In this document: in pieces, positions 49,585 through 57,856 of the stretch
Layout: every line of letters begins with the position of its first letter
Numbering within the stretch: position 1 is the stretch's first letter
Assembly (NCBI RefSeq): GCF_037949795.1
Contig: NZ_CP149933.1
Span: forward strand, 310,001-374,000
From: Thioclava sp. GXIMD2076
GTDB taxonomy: Bacteria; Pseudomonadota; Alphaproteobacteria; Rhodobacterales; Rhodobacteraceae
DNA length: 64,000 nucleotides
Direction of reading: 5' to 3'
Program-made: the position numbers and the translations under genes
The notes under the pieces: model-generated
What the model was told of the DNA's origin: nothing
Seen by the model: only the letters and a program-made list of their open reading frames with translations
The model's database searches: none

Positions 49585-50742
49585 TTACGCCATCGGGCCA
49601 AGGACAAGCCCCGCCCCCTTGGCCCAGAGAAGACGGGCTGTCTCGCCCGTCCCCGCCCCGTGCATGGCTCTTGCGGCCTGTCGCGGAACATTCATCTGCA
49701 GCACGCCAAGCGCCTCGGTCTGCAGCAGATATTCGGTCATATCGCCCAGAAAGGTGCGATGGGTCACGCGGCCCGTAAGCACCGCATCACCGGGGCCGGG
49801 TTGGTCGTCGGGCCCCATCAGCATCAGCGCCTCGGGGCGGATCGCCACCTCGGGCGTCGCCTGCGTATCGCCTGCTCGGTCACGCAAAACCACCTGCGCC
49901 CCATTGGCCAGCACAGCCCGCGCCATGCCATCGGCCCGATCGGTAATCGTGGCCGGAAGGATATTAGCCTTACCAATAAAATCCGCGACATAACGGTTTG
50001 CGGGCCGGTCATAGAGATCCTCCGGCGTGCCGATCTGGGCAATGCGCCCCTGCCCCATCAGGCAGATCCGGTCCGACATCGCCATCGCCTCTTCCTGATC
50101 ATGGGTCACCAGCACGAAGGTGATGCCCAGCTGGCGCTGGAGCGAGAGAAGTTCACTCTGCATCTCGCCGCGCAGCTTGGCATCCAGCGCCGCCATCGGC
50201 TCGTCCAGAAGCAGGATCTTGGGTTCATTCACAATGGCCCGCGCCAAGGCCACGCGCTGCTGCTGACCGCCCGACATCTCCCAGATCCGGCGCGGCCCGA
50301 ACTCCTGCAGACGCACCGTGGCGAGCGCCTTATCGACCTTGGCGGCGATCTCCGCCTTGGCCATTTTCGGGCGGCGCTGACGCAACCCGTAGCCCACATT
50401 CTGCGCCACTGTCATATGCGGAAACAGCGCGTAATGCTGGAACACCATATTCACGGGGCGCTTATGGGCGGGGCGTGCGCCCACCGCCTGCCCGTCCAGC
50501 AGCACCTCACCGCTGGTAGGGCTCTCGAACCCCGCCAGCATCCGCAGCGCCGTGGTCTTGCCGCAGCCCGAGGGCCCGAGGAAAGACAGGAACTCGCCGC
50601 GTTTGATGCGCAGGTTGAGATTATTGGCGGCCCGCACCTCGCCAAACGCTTTGGTGGTATTCACGAACTCGGCGACGGCCTCGCTGGAGCGGACGGTTTC
50701 GGGCGTATCGACTTCGGCAATTTTCATGATCTGATCCAGCAC
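49585..50742 (-). CDS. Polyamine-type ABC ATP-binding protein (PotA-like)
   Basis: The 385-residue ATPase has Walker A GPSGCGKTT, signature MSGGQQQRVALARA, Walker B LLLDEPMAALD, VTHDQEEAM and a C-terminal TOBE domain (AIRPEALMLMG). It is the first gene of the operon. A GTG at 50742 follows GGTGGGG, and an ATG at 50727 (MKIAEVD) is an equally credible start. The divergent LuxR gene begins 118 bases away. Confidence 0.93.
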   Translation of the reverse strand: MLDQIMKIAEVDTPETVRSSEAVAEFVNTTKAFGEVRAANNLNLRIKRGEFLSFLGPSGCGKTTALRMLAGFESPTSGEVLLDGQAVGARPAHKRPVNMVFQHYALFPHMTVAQNVGYGLRQRRPKMAKAEIAAKVDKALATVRLQEFGPRRIWEMSGGQQQRVALARAIVNEPKILLLDEPMAALDAKLRGEMQSELLSLQRQLGITFVLVTHDQEEAMAMSDRICLMGQGRIAQIGTPEDLYDRPANRYVADFIGKANILPATITDRADGMARAVLANGAQVVLRDRAGDTQATPEVAIRPEALMLMGPDDQPGPGDAVLTGRVTHRTFLGDMTEYLLQTEALGVLQMNVPRQAARAMHGAGTGETARLLWAKGAGLVLGPMA

Positions 50743-50778
50743 CTAAACCCCACCAAGCGGTTATCTCGAATTTTGTTG

Positions 50779-50802
50779 TATTGGCGGGCTATGCCTCCAA
50801 TA
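50779..50802. promoter_or_regulatory. Operator candidate TATTGG-N12-CCAATA between PotA-like and LuxR-type genes
   Basis: A 6+6 inverted repeat with a 12-base spacer is centred at 50790, between divergent genes, 37 bases ahead of the longer PotA-like start. Flanking TTG and CAA extend the symmetry. A 24-bp dyad suits a LuxR-type dimer. Confidence 0.5.
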
Positions 50803-50860
50803 TCAAAAACGCTACGAGAAACGATATTTGCAGTATATATCCCAAAGGGCATAGATAAGC

Positions 50861-51649
50861 ATGAAATCCCTCCAAGAGACCGTAGTTAGCATCATGGCCG
50901 AGGCAGTGGACTGCATCGGCATGCCTCGCTTCCCCGAGGTTCTGCTCCGCTGCCTGCAGGCCGTCGTCCCCTTCGAGTTTTCTGTGGTTTTCGGCTATCA
51001 TGACAGTCATAGACCATTGGATCTGTTTGACAATTTCCCATCCCGCAAGCGCAAGGTGATGGTGGATGACTATCAGGAAGGCCCCTATCTTCTGGACCCG
51101 TTATTCCGCGCGGCACAGGCACCCGCGAAGGTAGGGCTGGTGCGGCTGCGCGACATCGCCCCCGACCGGTTTTATCAGGGGGAATATTTCCGCAACTATT
51201 ACATCCAGACCGGGCTTGCTGAAGAAATAGGCTTTATCGTGGATGTTGGTGAAAAAGTCACCGTCGTCATTTCGGCCATGCGCGAGACAAAGCCGTTCTC
51301 GGCCCGCGAGTTTCGCGATCTGGCGGCCCTCTATCCGTTTGTTCGCGCTTTGACGCAGCGCCATTGGGGCAATCTGATCTCGCGATTCTCCCATATGCCG
51401 GCACAAAGCGACCAGCATCTGCCGCAACTGATCGACAAGGCTTTCAAGGATTTCGGGCGCAACAACCTGACCGCGCGCGAGGCGGAGATCGTGGAATATA
51501 TCCTCAAGGGGTTTTCTTCCGAGGCCACCGGTCGCGCGCTCGGCATCTCCACCGGCACGGTGCGCATCCACCGGCGCAATATCTATGCCAAGCTGGGCGT
51601 GTCCTCGCAGGGCGAGCTGTTCTCGGCCTTCATCACTTCGATGGGCTAG
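50861..51649 (+). CDS. LuxR-type transcriptional regulator
   Basis: The 262-residue protein ends in a LuxR helix-turn-helix (LTAREAEIVEYILKGFSSEA, TVRIHRRNIYAKLGVSS). The N-terminal domain has a Y..GPYLLDP segment reminiscent of autoinducer-binding domains but lacks the usual tryptophans, and no LuxI-type synthase is present. Divergent from the PotA-like operon, it is probably its regulator and may sense the transported amine. The ribosome-binding site is weak. Its 3' end overlaps the convergent SbmA-like gene by 17 bases. Confidence 0.88.
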   Translation: MKSLQETVVSIMAEAVDCIGMPRFPEVLLRCLQAVVPFEFSVVFGYHDSHRPLDLFDNFPSRKRKVMVDDYQEGPYLLDPLFRAAQAPAKVGLVRLRDIAPDRFYQGEYFRNYYIQTGLAEEIGFIVDVGEKVTVVISAMRETKPFSAREFRDLAALYPFVRALTQRHWGNLISRFSHMPAQSDQHLPQLIDKAFKDFGRNNLTAREAEIVEYILKGFSSEATGRALGISTGTVRIHRRNIYAKLGVSSQGELFSAFITSMG

Positions 51650-52847
51650 CGCCTTCAAACGCCTTCTCGAAACCACGCAGACGTTTATGGATCGACAATA
51701 GCTCGATGATAGTGGTCCATGAGCCCACCAGATACTGGAAGGACCCCGTCACCTGCCCGAAGGCCGTCAGGATCTGCTGCATCACGCCAAAGCTGATCTT
51801 GCCCGCCACGATGGTCGGGATCAGCATGATATTGGCGAAGACATTATCGGCCTGAATATAGAACCCACGGAAGACGTTGAAATAGGCGAAATGGAAGAAG
51901 TAGCGGAAGTAAGATGTCCGCAGGCTGCCATAGAGTTCGCGCACCGTCAGCGGATGGGCGCGCGAGGGATCGTCCTCGCCATAGACCAGTTCCTTGCGAT
52001 AGGCGGCCTCGGTGCGCTGGTTGGCGAATGCCAGACCCGGCAGCCGGATCCCCGCCACCGCCAGCAGGAGGGTGCCGAACAGCGACCAGAAGATGGCGGC
52101 CACCAGCAGAGGCTCGGCGATCGGCCCTACCACCGGCAGGGTCGTCACAAAATGGCTCAGCCCCGCCAGCACCGGCAGAAAGGCGAAAAGGGTGATGACC
52201 GAATCCACCATCGACACACCCAGATCCTCCATGATCGAGGCGAAACGCGCGGTATCTTCCTGCACCCGCTGTGCCGCGCCCTCGATCTGGCGGGCATGGG
52301 GCCAATAGGACATGTAGTAATCATTCATCGCCGTGCGCCAGCGGAAGACGTAATGCGAGGTGAAGAACCGCGTCAGGATATAGACCACCATCCACACCAG
52401 CGCGATCTGGAACCAGATCCAGAGCATCTGGTAGAGATCGCCCGCTGTCACTCCCTGCCCGCCATCCAGCGCCTTCTGGATCGCGTCAAAAAACGGCCGC
52501 TGCCAGTTGTTCAGATCCACCGTGGCCTGCACCGAGAAGTAATCCGAGAAGATGATGAGCGCCGATCCGGGGATGGCCCACCATTGCCACGGATGGGGCG
52601 CAAGGATCATCCACGCCGCCGAGACCCCTGCCACCCAGAGCGCCGCATAAATGTAGAACCACAGGAAATCCGGCGTCAGGAAATAGCCCAGCCCGATCAC
52701 GGGTGGTGTGTCTGCGGGCGGGTTGGGCAGGCCGATCACCGCCCCCCAGCCATCGGCCCCGAGATACCACAGCGCCACCGCCGCCAGAAGCGCGAGAAGA
52801 ACGCTGGGGAAGAAAAGCCGTGGATTGGGGAAAAAGGATCTGAACAT
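51633..52847 (-). CDS. SbmA/BacA-like peptide transporter
   Basis: The 404-residue membrane protein matches SbmA/BacA over its length: FWFYIYAALWVAG, FSDYFSVQATVDLNNWQRPFFD, the MSYWPHARQIEGAAQRVQEDT motif and a C-terminal TTIIELLSIHKRLRGFE. These proton-driven proteins take up proline-rich antimicrobial peptides, microcins and bleomycin, and affect envelope lipids. ATG 52847 has GGAGA 6 bases upstream. The gene is monocistronic. Confidence 0.9.
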   Translation of the reverse strand: MFRSFFPNPRLFFPSVLLALLAAVALWYLGADGWGAVIGLPNPPADTPPVIGLGYFLTPDFLWFYIYAALWVAGVSAAWMILAPHPWQWWAIPGSALIIFSDYFSVQATVDLNNWQRPFFDAIQKALDGGQGVTAGDLYQMLWIWFQIALVWMVVYILTRFFTSHYVFRWRTAMNDYYMSYWPHARQIEGAAQRVQEDTARFASIMEDLGVSMVDSVITLFAFLPVLAGLSHFVTTLPVVGPIAEPLLVAAIFWSLFGTLLLAVAGIRLPGLAFANQRTEAAYRKELVYGEDDPSRAHPLTVRELYGSLRTSYFRYFFHFAYFNVFRGFYIQADNVFANIMLIPTIVAGKISFGVMQQILTAFGQVTGSFQYLVGSWTTIIELLSIHKRLRGFEKAFEGASPSK

Positions 52848-52953
52848 GCGCGGTCTCCGGTCTGGGCCGGAGCGGCCCGGCCCTTCCACCTAGACCGTGG
52901 ATATCCCCGAGAAACAGCGCAAAACCGCGCTTTCACGGGCATTTGCTGCGCCG

Positions 52954-53982
52954 TTACAGAGCCGAAGGGCCCTGTCCCAGCCGTCCCAGCATGGCCCATT
53001 CGGCCTCCGATAGCGTGATCCCACGGGCCAGCGCCTCTGCCCGCGCCGCAAACCTGCGCTGCGAGGGAAGGCGCGCGCCCTGATCCTCGATGGCGGTCAG
53101 CAGGGTCTCGCCCTCGGCCAGCGGATCGCGCCCGGACCGCGCGGCAAAGCGCGCCGGATCGAAGGCCAGCACCAGCGCCCCGTGCCGTGGCAGAAGGTCA
53201 CCGCCTCCCATGAAATCGAGCGCCTCGCGGGACATGAACTCGCCCAGCATCGCTCCCGCCATCAGTTCGATCATCGTGGCGATGGCCGAGCCCTTATGGC
53301 CGCCAAAGGGCAGCATCGCGCCCTCGAGCGCGGCCTGCGGATCAGTGGTCGGATTGCCTTGCGCATCGATCGCCCAGCCCTCGGGCAGGGGTTTGCCTGC
53401 ACGGCGATGCAGCTCGATCTCGCCGCGAGCGGCAACGCTTGTGGCAAAATCCACCACATAGGGATGCGGCCCCCTGCGCGGCCAGCCAAAGGCAAAGGGG
53501 TTGGTGCCGAACAGGGGTTTGGTGCCCCCCGAAGGGGCCACAAACGCATAGCTCGGGCACATCGAGAGCGAGGCCAGCCCCTCTTCGGCCAGCGCCTCGA
53601 CATCATGCCAGAGCGCCGAGAAATGCAGGCAATCGCGGATCACCAGCGCGGCCAGACCCAGCTCGCGGGTGCGCTGGACCAATGCCTCCTTGCCCGCCAC
53701 GAAGGACGCAGGCGCATAGCCGCCACCCGCATCGACCTCGAGGATCGCACCGCTGGTATCATGCACCACAGGAGTGGAGACCCCCGAGGCCTTACCCGCC
53801 TTGAGCACTTTCAGCACCCCTTCGAGCCGGTAGAGCCCGTGGGATTTGCAGCCATCGCGCTCGCCCGCCACGATCACATGGGCCACGGCCTGCGCATTGG
53901 GGGCGCTGAAGCCATGAGTTTGCAGAATGCCCGTTACGCGGGTTTCCAGCGCTTCGACGGAGAGGGTGGTCAGCGGTTCCAT
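52954..53982 (-). CDS. Ldh2/MDH2-family dehydrogenase, probable pyrroline-2-carboxylate reductase
   Basis: The 342-residue protein belongs to the malate/L-lactate/ureidoglycolate dehydrogenase-2 family, with ERDGCKSHGLYRL, FGTNPFAFGWPR, VVDFATSVAARGEIELH and LPFGGHKGSAIATMIEL. Close relatives in hydroxyproline clusters reduce delta1-pyrroline-2-carboxylate (and piperideine-2-carboxylate) to proline (pipecolate) using NADPH, which serves the trans-3-hydroxyproline route. ATG 53982 follows GAGGA. It lies 7 bases after the regulator gene stop and on the same strand. Confidence 0.85.
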   Translation of the reverse strand: MEPLTTLSVEALETRVTGILQTHGFSAPNAQAVAHVIVAGERDGCKSHGLYRLEGVLKVLKAGKASGVSTPVVHDTSGAILEVDAGGGYAPASFVAGKEALVQRTRELGLAALVIRDCLHFSALWHDVEALAEEGLASLSMCPSYAFVAPSGGTKPLFGTNPFAFGWPRRGPHPYVVDFATSVAARGEIELHRRAGKPLPEGWAIDAQGNPTTDPQAALEGAMLPFGGHKGSAIATMIELMAGAMLGEFMSREALDFMGGGDLLPRHGALVLAFDPARFAARSGRDPLAEGETLLTAIEDQGARLPSQRRFAARAEALARGITLSEAEWAMLGRLGQGPSAL

Positions 53983-53989
53983 GAGATCC

Positions 53990-54613
53990 TCACTCGGGTT
54001 TATCGACATCGACATAGGTGCAGGCCCAGAAAACCCGCGTATCGTCCTCGCTCAAGGCGCGCAGCCCGTGGCGCATCGTGCTGTCGAAATAGGCACAATC
54101 GCCGGTTTCCAGAACCACGGGCGCATAATGCTCGACACAAAGCTCGACGCGCCCTGACAGCACATAGAGCGTTTCCTCGCCCTCATGCGCCTCCAGATCG
54201 GCAGGGGTCAGGGGCGCGCGGCGTTCGACCCGCGTGACCAGCGGCACGATCTTCTTTTCGGTCAGCGCGTTACAAAGCACCTCATATTCGAAATTGCGGG
54301 TGCGGACCTTCTGCCCCTGCCCCGCCTTGGTCACCGTCAGACGGGTCGTCGGGCTCGGAGCATCCTCGGCGGCATAGATCCGCTCCATGCCCACCCCGTA
54401 GGCGCGCGCGATCCGCACAAGATTTTCATAGCTTGGCGAGACTCGCCCGTTCTCGATCTTGTGGATGGTCGAGAGTGCAAGCCCCGTCGCCTGCGCCGCC
54501 ATATCCAGCGTGAAGCCACAGCCAAGCCGCAGCGATTTCACCCGCTGACCCAGCTCGTCGCGGAGTTGCTGGCGCTCCTGCTCCCAGTCCGCTGATTTTC
54601 CTTCTTGCATCAT
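53990..54613 (-). CDS. XRE-cupin transcriptional regulator
   Basis: The 207-residue protein has an N-terminal Cro/CI-type helix-turn-helix (RVKSLRLGCGFTLDMAAQ, LALSTIHKIENG) and a C-terminal cupin (HEGEETLYVLSG, GDCAYFDSTMRH). Such regulators sense small catabolites. It is divergent from the hydroxyproline genes and most likely controls them and the reductase gene that follows it. Confidence 0.9.
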   Translation of the reverse strand: MMQEGKSADWEQERQQLRDELGQRVKSLRLGCGFTLDMAAQATGLALSTIHKIENGRVSPSYENLVRIARAYGVGMERIYAAEDAPSPTTRLTVTKAGQGQKVRTRNFEYEVLCNALTEKKIVPLVTRVERRAPLTPADLEAHEGEETLYVLSGRVELCVEHYAPVVLETGDCAYFDSTMRHGLRALSEDDTRVFWACTYVDVDKPE

Positions 54614-54640
54614 ATTTTTCTTATATTACCAATAATGACT

Positions 54641-54648
54641 GTCTAGAC
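54641..54648. promoter_or_regulatory. Palindrome GTCTAGAC in the divergent hydroxyproline promoter
   Basis: The perfect 8-bp palindrome lies in the 78-base AT-rich spacer between the XRE-cupin regulator and the deaminase gene, flanked by TGACT and TCAAA. A likely but unproven operator for the regulator. Confidence 0.35.
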
Positions 54649-54694
54649 TCAAATTCACTCCGGCGCAAGCCATGCCATCAGATGAGGGACTATG

Positions 54695-55654
54695 ATGAGA
54701 ACCGATATCTTCCACGGCACGATCCCCGCACTCCTGACCCCCTGCGCCCCAGACCGCAGCCCCGATTTCGACGCTCTGGTGGCGTTGGGTCAGGAGATGA
54801 TGGCGGCAGGCATGTCCGGCGTGGTCTATTGCGGCTCCTGCGGGGACTGGCCGCTCCTGACCGACGCGCAGCGGATGGAGGGCGTCGCGCGGCTGACCCG
54901 CGCGGGCGTGCCGGTGGTGGTGGGCACCGGCGCGGTCAACACGCGCATGGCCGTGGCCCATGCGGCTCATGCGCAGGAGATCGGCGCGGCGGGGCTGATG
55001 GTCATCCCGCGGGTGCTCTCGCGCGGGGCCTCCGTGGCGGCGCAGCGCAACCATTTCACGGCAATCCTCGAGGCTGCCCCCGATATTCCGGCGATCATCT
55101 ATAACAGCCCTTATTACGGCTACGCGACCAAGGCCGATCTGTTTTTCGAGCTGCGCGACCGGCATCCAAATCTGTTGGGGTTCAAGGAATTCGGCGGGCA
55201 GGCTGATCTGTCCTATGCCGCCGAGCATATCACCCATCGCGACGGAGATGTGCTGTTGATGGTGGGGGTGGATACCGAGGTCTATCATGGCATCGTCAAA
55301 TGCGGCGCGGTCGGCACAATCACCGGCATCGGCACCATCTTCCCCAAAGAAGCGCTGTTGCAGGTGGCCCTGTCGAAACGCGCGGCCCTGGGATGTCCCG
55401 AGGCCGATCTGCGCGCGCGCGAGCTGGCCAATGCCTTCTCGGTTCTGGCGAAATTCGATGAAGGCGTGGATCTGGTCCTCTATTTCAAACATCTCATGGT
55501 GCTGAAGGGACGGCAGGAATTCGCACTCAACATCTACGAGACCGATTGCCTCTCGCCCTCGCAGGCGCGGTTCTGCGAGGCGCAGTTCCACCAGTTCAAC
55601 ACATGGTTCGCCAACTGGGCGGCGCAGGGCGGAGTGATTGCCGAATGCATGTGA
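54695..55654 (+). CDS. DHDPS-family protein, probable pyrroline-4-hydroxy-2-carboxylate deaminase
   Basis: The 319-residue class I aldolase-fold protein has the catalytic Tyr in IIYNSPYYGY and the Schiff-base Lys in LLGFKEFGGQ. In this gene set the predicted reaction is deamination and dehydration of delta1-pyrroline-4-hydroxy-2-carboxylate to alpha-ketoglutarate semialdehyde (LhpC/HypD-type). The second of two tandem ATGs is used because GAGGGA lies 5 bases before it but only 2 before the first. It overlaps the epimerase gene by 10 bases. Confidence 0.88.
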   Translation: MRTDIFHGTIPALLTPCAPDRSPDFDALVALGQEMMAAGMSGVVYCGSCGDWPLLTDAQRMEGVARLTRAGVPVVVGTGAVNTRMAVAHAAHAQEIGAAGLMVIPRVLSRGASVAAQRNHFTAILEAAPDIPAIIYNSPYYGYATKADLFFELRDRHPNLLGFKEFGGQADLSYAAEHITHRDGDVLLMVGVDTEVYHGIVKCGAVGTITGIGTIFPKEALLQVALSKRAALGCPEADLRARELANAFSVLAKFDEGVDLVLYFKHLMVLKGRQEFALNIYETDCLSPSQARFCEAQFHQFNTWFANWAAQGGVIAECM

Positions 55655-56565
55655 TCGACAGCCATACCGTGGGCGAGCCTACGCGGGTCATTCTGGAGGG
55701 CGGTCCCGATCTGGGTGACGGGCCGCTGGGCACGCGTGCCAAACGACTGGCGCAACAATCGGATTTCCTGAATGCGGTGATTGCCGAGCCGCGCGGTCAG
55801 GTGGCGATGGTCTGCGCGCTTCTGGTGGAGCCCACGGACCCTGGCTGCGCGGCCGGTGTGATCTATTTCGACGCCGATGCGGTCTTGGGGATGTGCGGGC
55901 ATGGCACGATCGGGCTGGCGGTGACGCTCGCGCATCTGGGCCGGATCGGCCTTGGCACCCACCGGATCGAGACCCCGGCAGGCGTGGTCAGCGTCACCCT
56001 CCACGACGCCCATACCGTGACTGTCACCAATGTCGAGAGCCACCGCATTGCCAAGGATGTGCGCGTGAGCGTGGGAGGCGCGACCATAACCGGCGATATC
56101 GCCTATGGCGGTAATCAGTTCTACATTATCGACCCCTCACCCGTCCCCGTCTGCCCGCAGAATATTCCGCAACTGACCACGCTCGGGATCGCGCTGCGCG
56201 AGACGGTGGGCGCGCAGGGGCATATGGTGGATCATGTGATCTTTCAGAGCCCCCCGGGGAGCCCCGATGTCCATAGCCGCAATTTCGTGCTCTGCCCCGA
56301 TGACGCCTATGACCGCTCGCCCTGCGGCACGGGGTCTTCGGCGCGGCTGGCCTGTCTGGCCGCCGAGGGGCATCTGGCCGAGGGCCAAGAGATCGTGCAG
56401 GAAAGCGTCATCGGCAGCCGCTACCGCCTGTCCTATCGCCACGGCCCCACAGGCGGGGTGATCCCCCAAATCACCGGACAGGCGTTCCTCATGGCCGAGA
56501 GCCGACTGATCTTCGACCCGGCCGACCCGTTCCGGCACGGCATTCCGAAAGGACGAGCCCAATGA
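55645..56565 (+). CDS. Proline racemase family, probable 4-hydroxyproline 2-epimerase
   Basis: The 306-residue protein keeps both catalytic cysteines of the epimerase group: Cys in GMCGHGTIG and Cys in DRSPCGTGSSA. Trans-3-hydroxyproline dehydratases usually replace the first with Thr/Ser, so interconversion of trans-4-hydroxy-L-proline and cis-4-hydroxy-D-proline is predicted. The start MHVIDSHTVGEPTR matches the family N terminus and lies within the end of the deaminase gene. It overlaps the next gene in ATGA. Confidence 0.92.
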   Translation: MHVIDSHTVGEPTRVILEGGPDLGDGPLGTRAKRLAQQSDFLNAVIAEPRGQVAMVCALLVEPTDPGCAAGVIYFDADAVLGMCGHGTIGLAVTLAHLGRIGLGTHRIETPAGVVSVTLHDAHTVTVTNVESHRIAKDVRVSVGGATITGDIAYGGNQFYIIDPSPVPVCPQNIPQLTTLGIALRETVGAQGHMVDHVIFQSPPGSPDVHSRNFVLCPDDAYDRSPCGTGSSARLACLAAEGHLAEGQEIVQESVIGSRYRLSYRHGPTGGVIPQITGQAFLMAESRLIFDPADPFRHGIPKGRAQ

Positions 56566-57800
56566 GCGAGATCACCGTCATAGGGGCAGGCATCATCGGC
56601 ATAACCACCGCGCTGGAACTCCAGCGGCGCGGGTTCAAGGTCACCGTGCTCGACCGCAAAGGGGTCTGCGCCGAGACCTCGCAGGGCAATGCGGGCGGCT
56701 TTGCCTTTTCCGAGATCGAGCCGGTCGCCACCCCCAATATCATGCGCAAAGCGCCGAAATGGCTGATCGATCCGCTGGGGCCGCTCTCGCTACCGCCCGC
56801 CTATGCGCGGCAGATGGTGCCGTGGCTCTGGCGGTTCTGGCGGGCGAGCCGCCCCGCACGCTACGAGGCAGGCGTGAGGGCACAAAGCGCGATGATGACC
56901 CTCTCGCGCCACGCGCTCGAGCGGCTCTTGCCACGGGTTGCGGGTGAGACCTGGATCCGGCGCGAGGGCCAGCTGCAGCTATATGAAAACGCACGGGATT
57001 TTGCAGCCAATGCGCCCAGCTGGCAGATGCGCGAGGCGCTGGGGATCAGCTGCAGCTATCTGGACACGCCCGAGGACATTGCCGAGATCCAGCCCGGGCT
57101 CTCGCCGCGCTTCACCCGTGCGGGGTTCACCCCCGACTGGTATACCGTGCGCGACCCCAAGGAATGGACGCTGCATCTGGCGCAGGCCCTGCGCGACGCG
57201 GGTGGCCGGATCGAGATCGCCGAGGTGCTCGGCCTGCGCCCGCAGGAGAACGGGATCGAGCTGCTGACATCGCAGGGCCCGCGCCATGCGCCGCAGGTGG
57301 TGCTGTCGGCGGGCGCGTGGTCGCATCATCTGGCGCGGGGCTTGGGGGACCGGATGCCGCTGGAACCCGAGCGCGGCTATAACACGACCTTCCCGACAGC
57401 GACCTTCGATCTGCGCACCCATCTGACCTTCTCGATGCACGGGTTTGTCGCCACGAAAATCGGTGATGGCCTCCGGATTGGCGGCGCGGTCGAGCTTGGC
57501 GGGTTGCACCTGCCGCCCAATTACAAACGCGCAGAGGCGATGCTGCAGAAGGCGATGGCCTTCCTGCCCGGATTGCAGCCGAGCGGCGGGGTGCAATGGA
57601 TGGGCTACCGTCCTTCCCTGCCCGACAGCCTGCCCGCCTTGGGCACAGCGCGCGCCACAGATCGCGTAATCTATGCCTTCGGTCACGGTCATCTGGGGCT
57701 CACCCAATCGGCGGGCACGGCAGAGGTGGTCGCCGATCTGGCCATGGGGCAGCGTCCCGCGCTGGATCTGGCGCCCTTCTCGCCACAGCGATTTGGCTAA
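56562..57800 (+). CDS. DadA-type FAD oxidoreductase, probable cis-4-hydroxy-D-proline dehydrogenase
   Basis: The 412-residue DAO-fold flavoprotein starts with ITVIGAGIIGITTALEL, has the SQGNAGGFAFSEIEP segment typical of DadA-like dehydrogenases and the C-terminal GHGHLGLTQSAGTAE. Between the epimerase and deaminase steps, the predicted reaction is oxidation of cis-4-hydroxy-D-proline to the pyrroline. It is the last gene of the plus operon; the alpha-ketoglutarate semialdehyde dehydrogenase needed next is not in the window. Confidence 0.9.
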   Translation: MSEITVIGAGIIGITTALELQRRGFKVTVLDRKGVCAETSQGNAGGFAFSEIEPVATPNIMRKAPKWLIDPLGPLSLPPAYARQMVPWLWRFWRASRPARYEAGVRAQSAMMTLSRHALERLLPRVAGETWIRREGQLQLYENARDFAANAPSWQMREALGISCSYLDTPEDIAEIQPGLSPRFTRAGFTPDWYTVRDPKEWTLHLAQALRDAGGRIEIAEVLGLRPQENGIELLTSQGPRHAPQVVLSAGAWSHHLARGLGDRMPLEPERGYNTTFPTATFDLRTHLTFSMHGFVATKIGDGLRIGGAVELGGLHLPPNYKRAEAMLQKAMAFLPGLQPSGGVQWMGYRPSLPDSLPALGTARATDRVIYAFGHGHLGLTQSAGTAEVVADLAMGQRPALDLAPFSPQRFG

Positions 57801-57807
57801 CGAAAAA

Positions 57808-57831
57808 GGCGCGCAGGCTGGCCCGCGCGCC
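57808..57831 (-). terminator. Rho-independent terminator of the APC permease gene
   Basis: GGCGCGC (57808-57814) pairs with GCGCGCC (57825-57831). Read on the minus strand the stem is followed by TTTTT. It lies about 25 bases after the permease stop and also separates it from the convergent hydroxyproline operon. Confidence 0.8.
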
Positions 57832-57856
57832 GCCGATTACAAAACGCATTTTCCGG

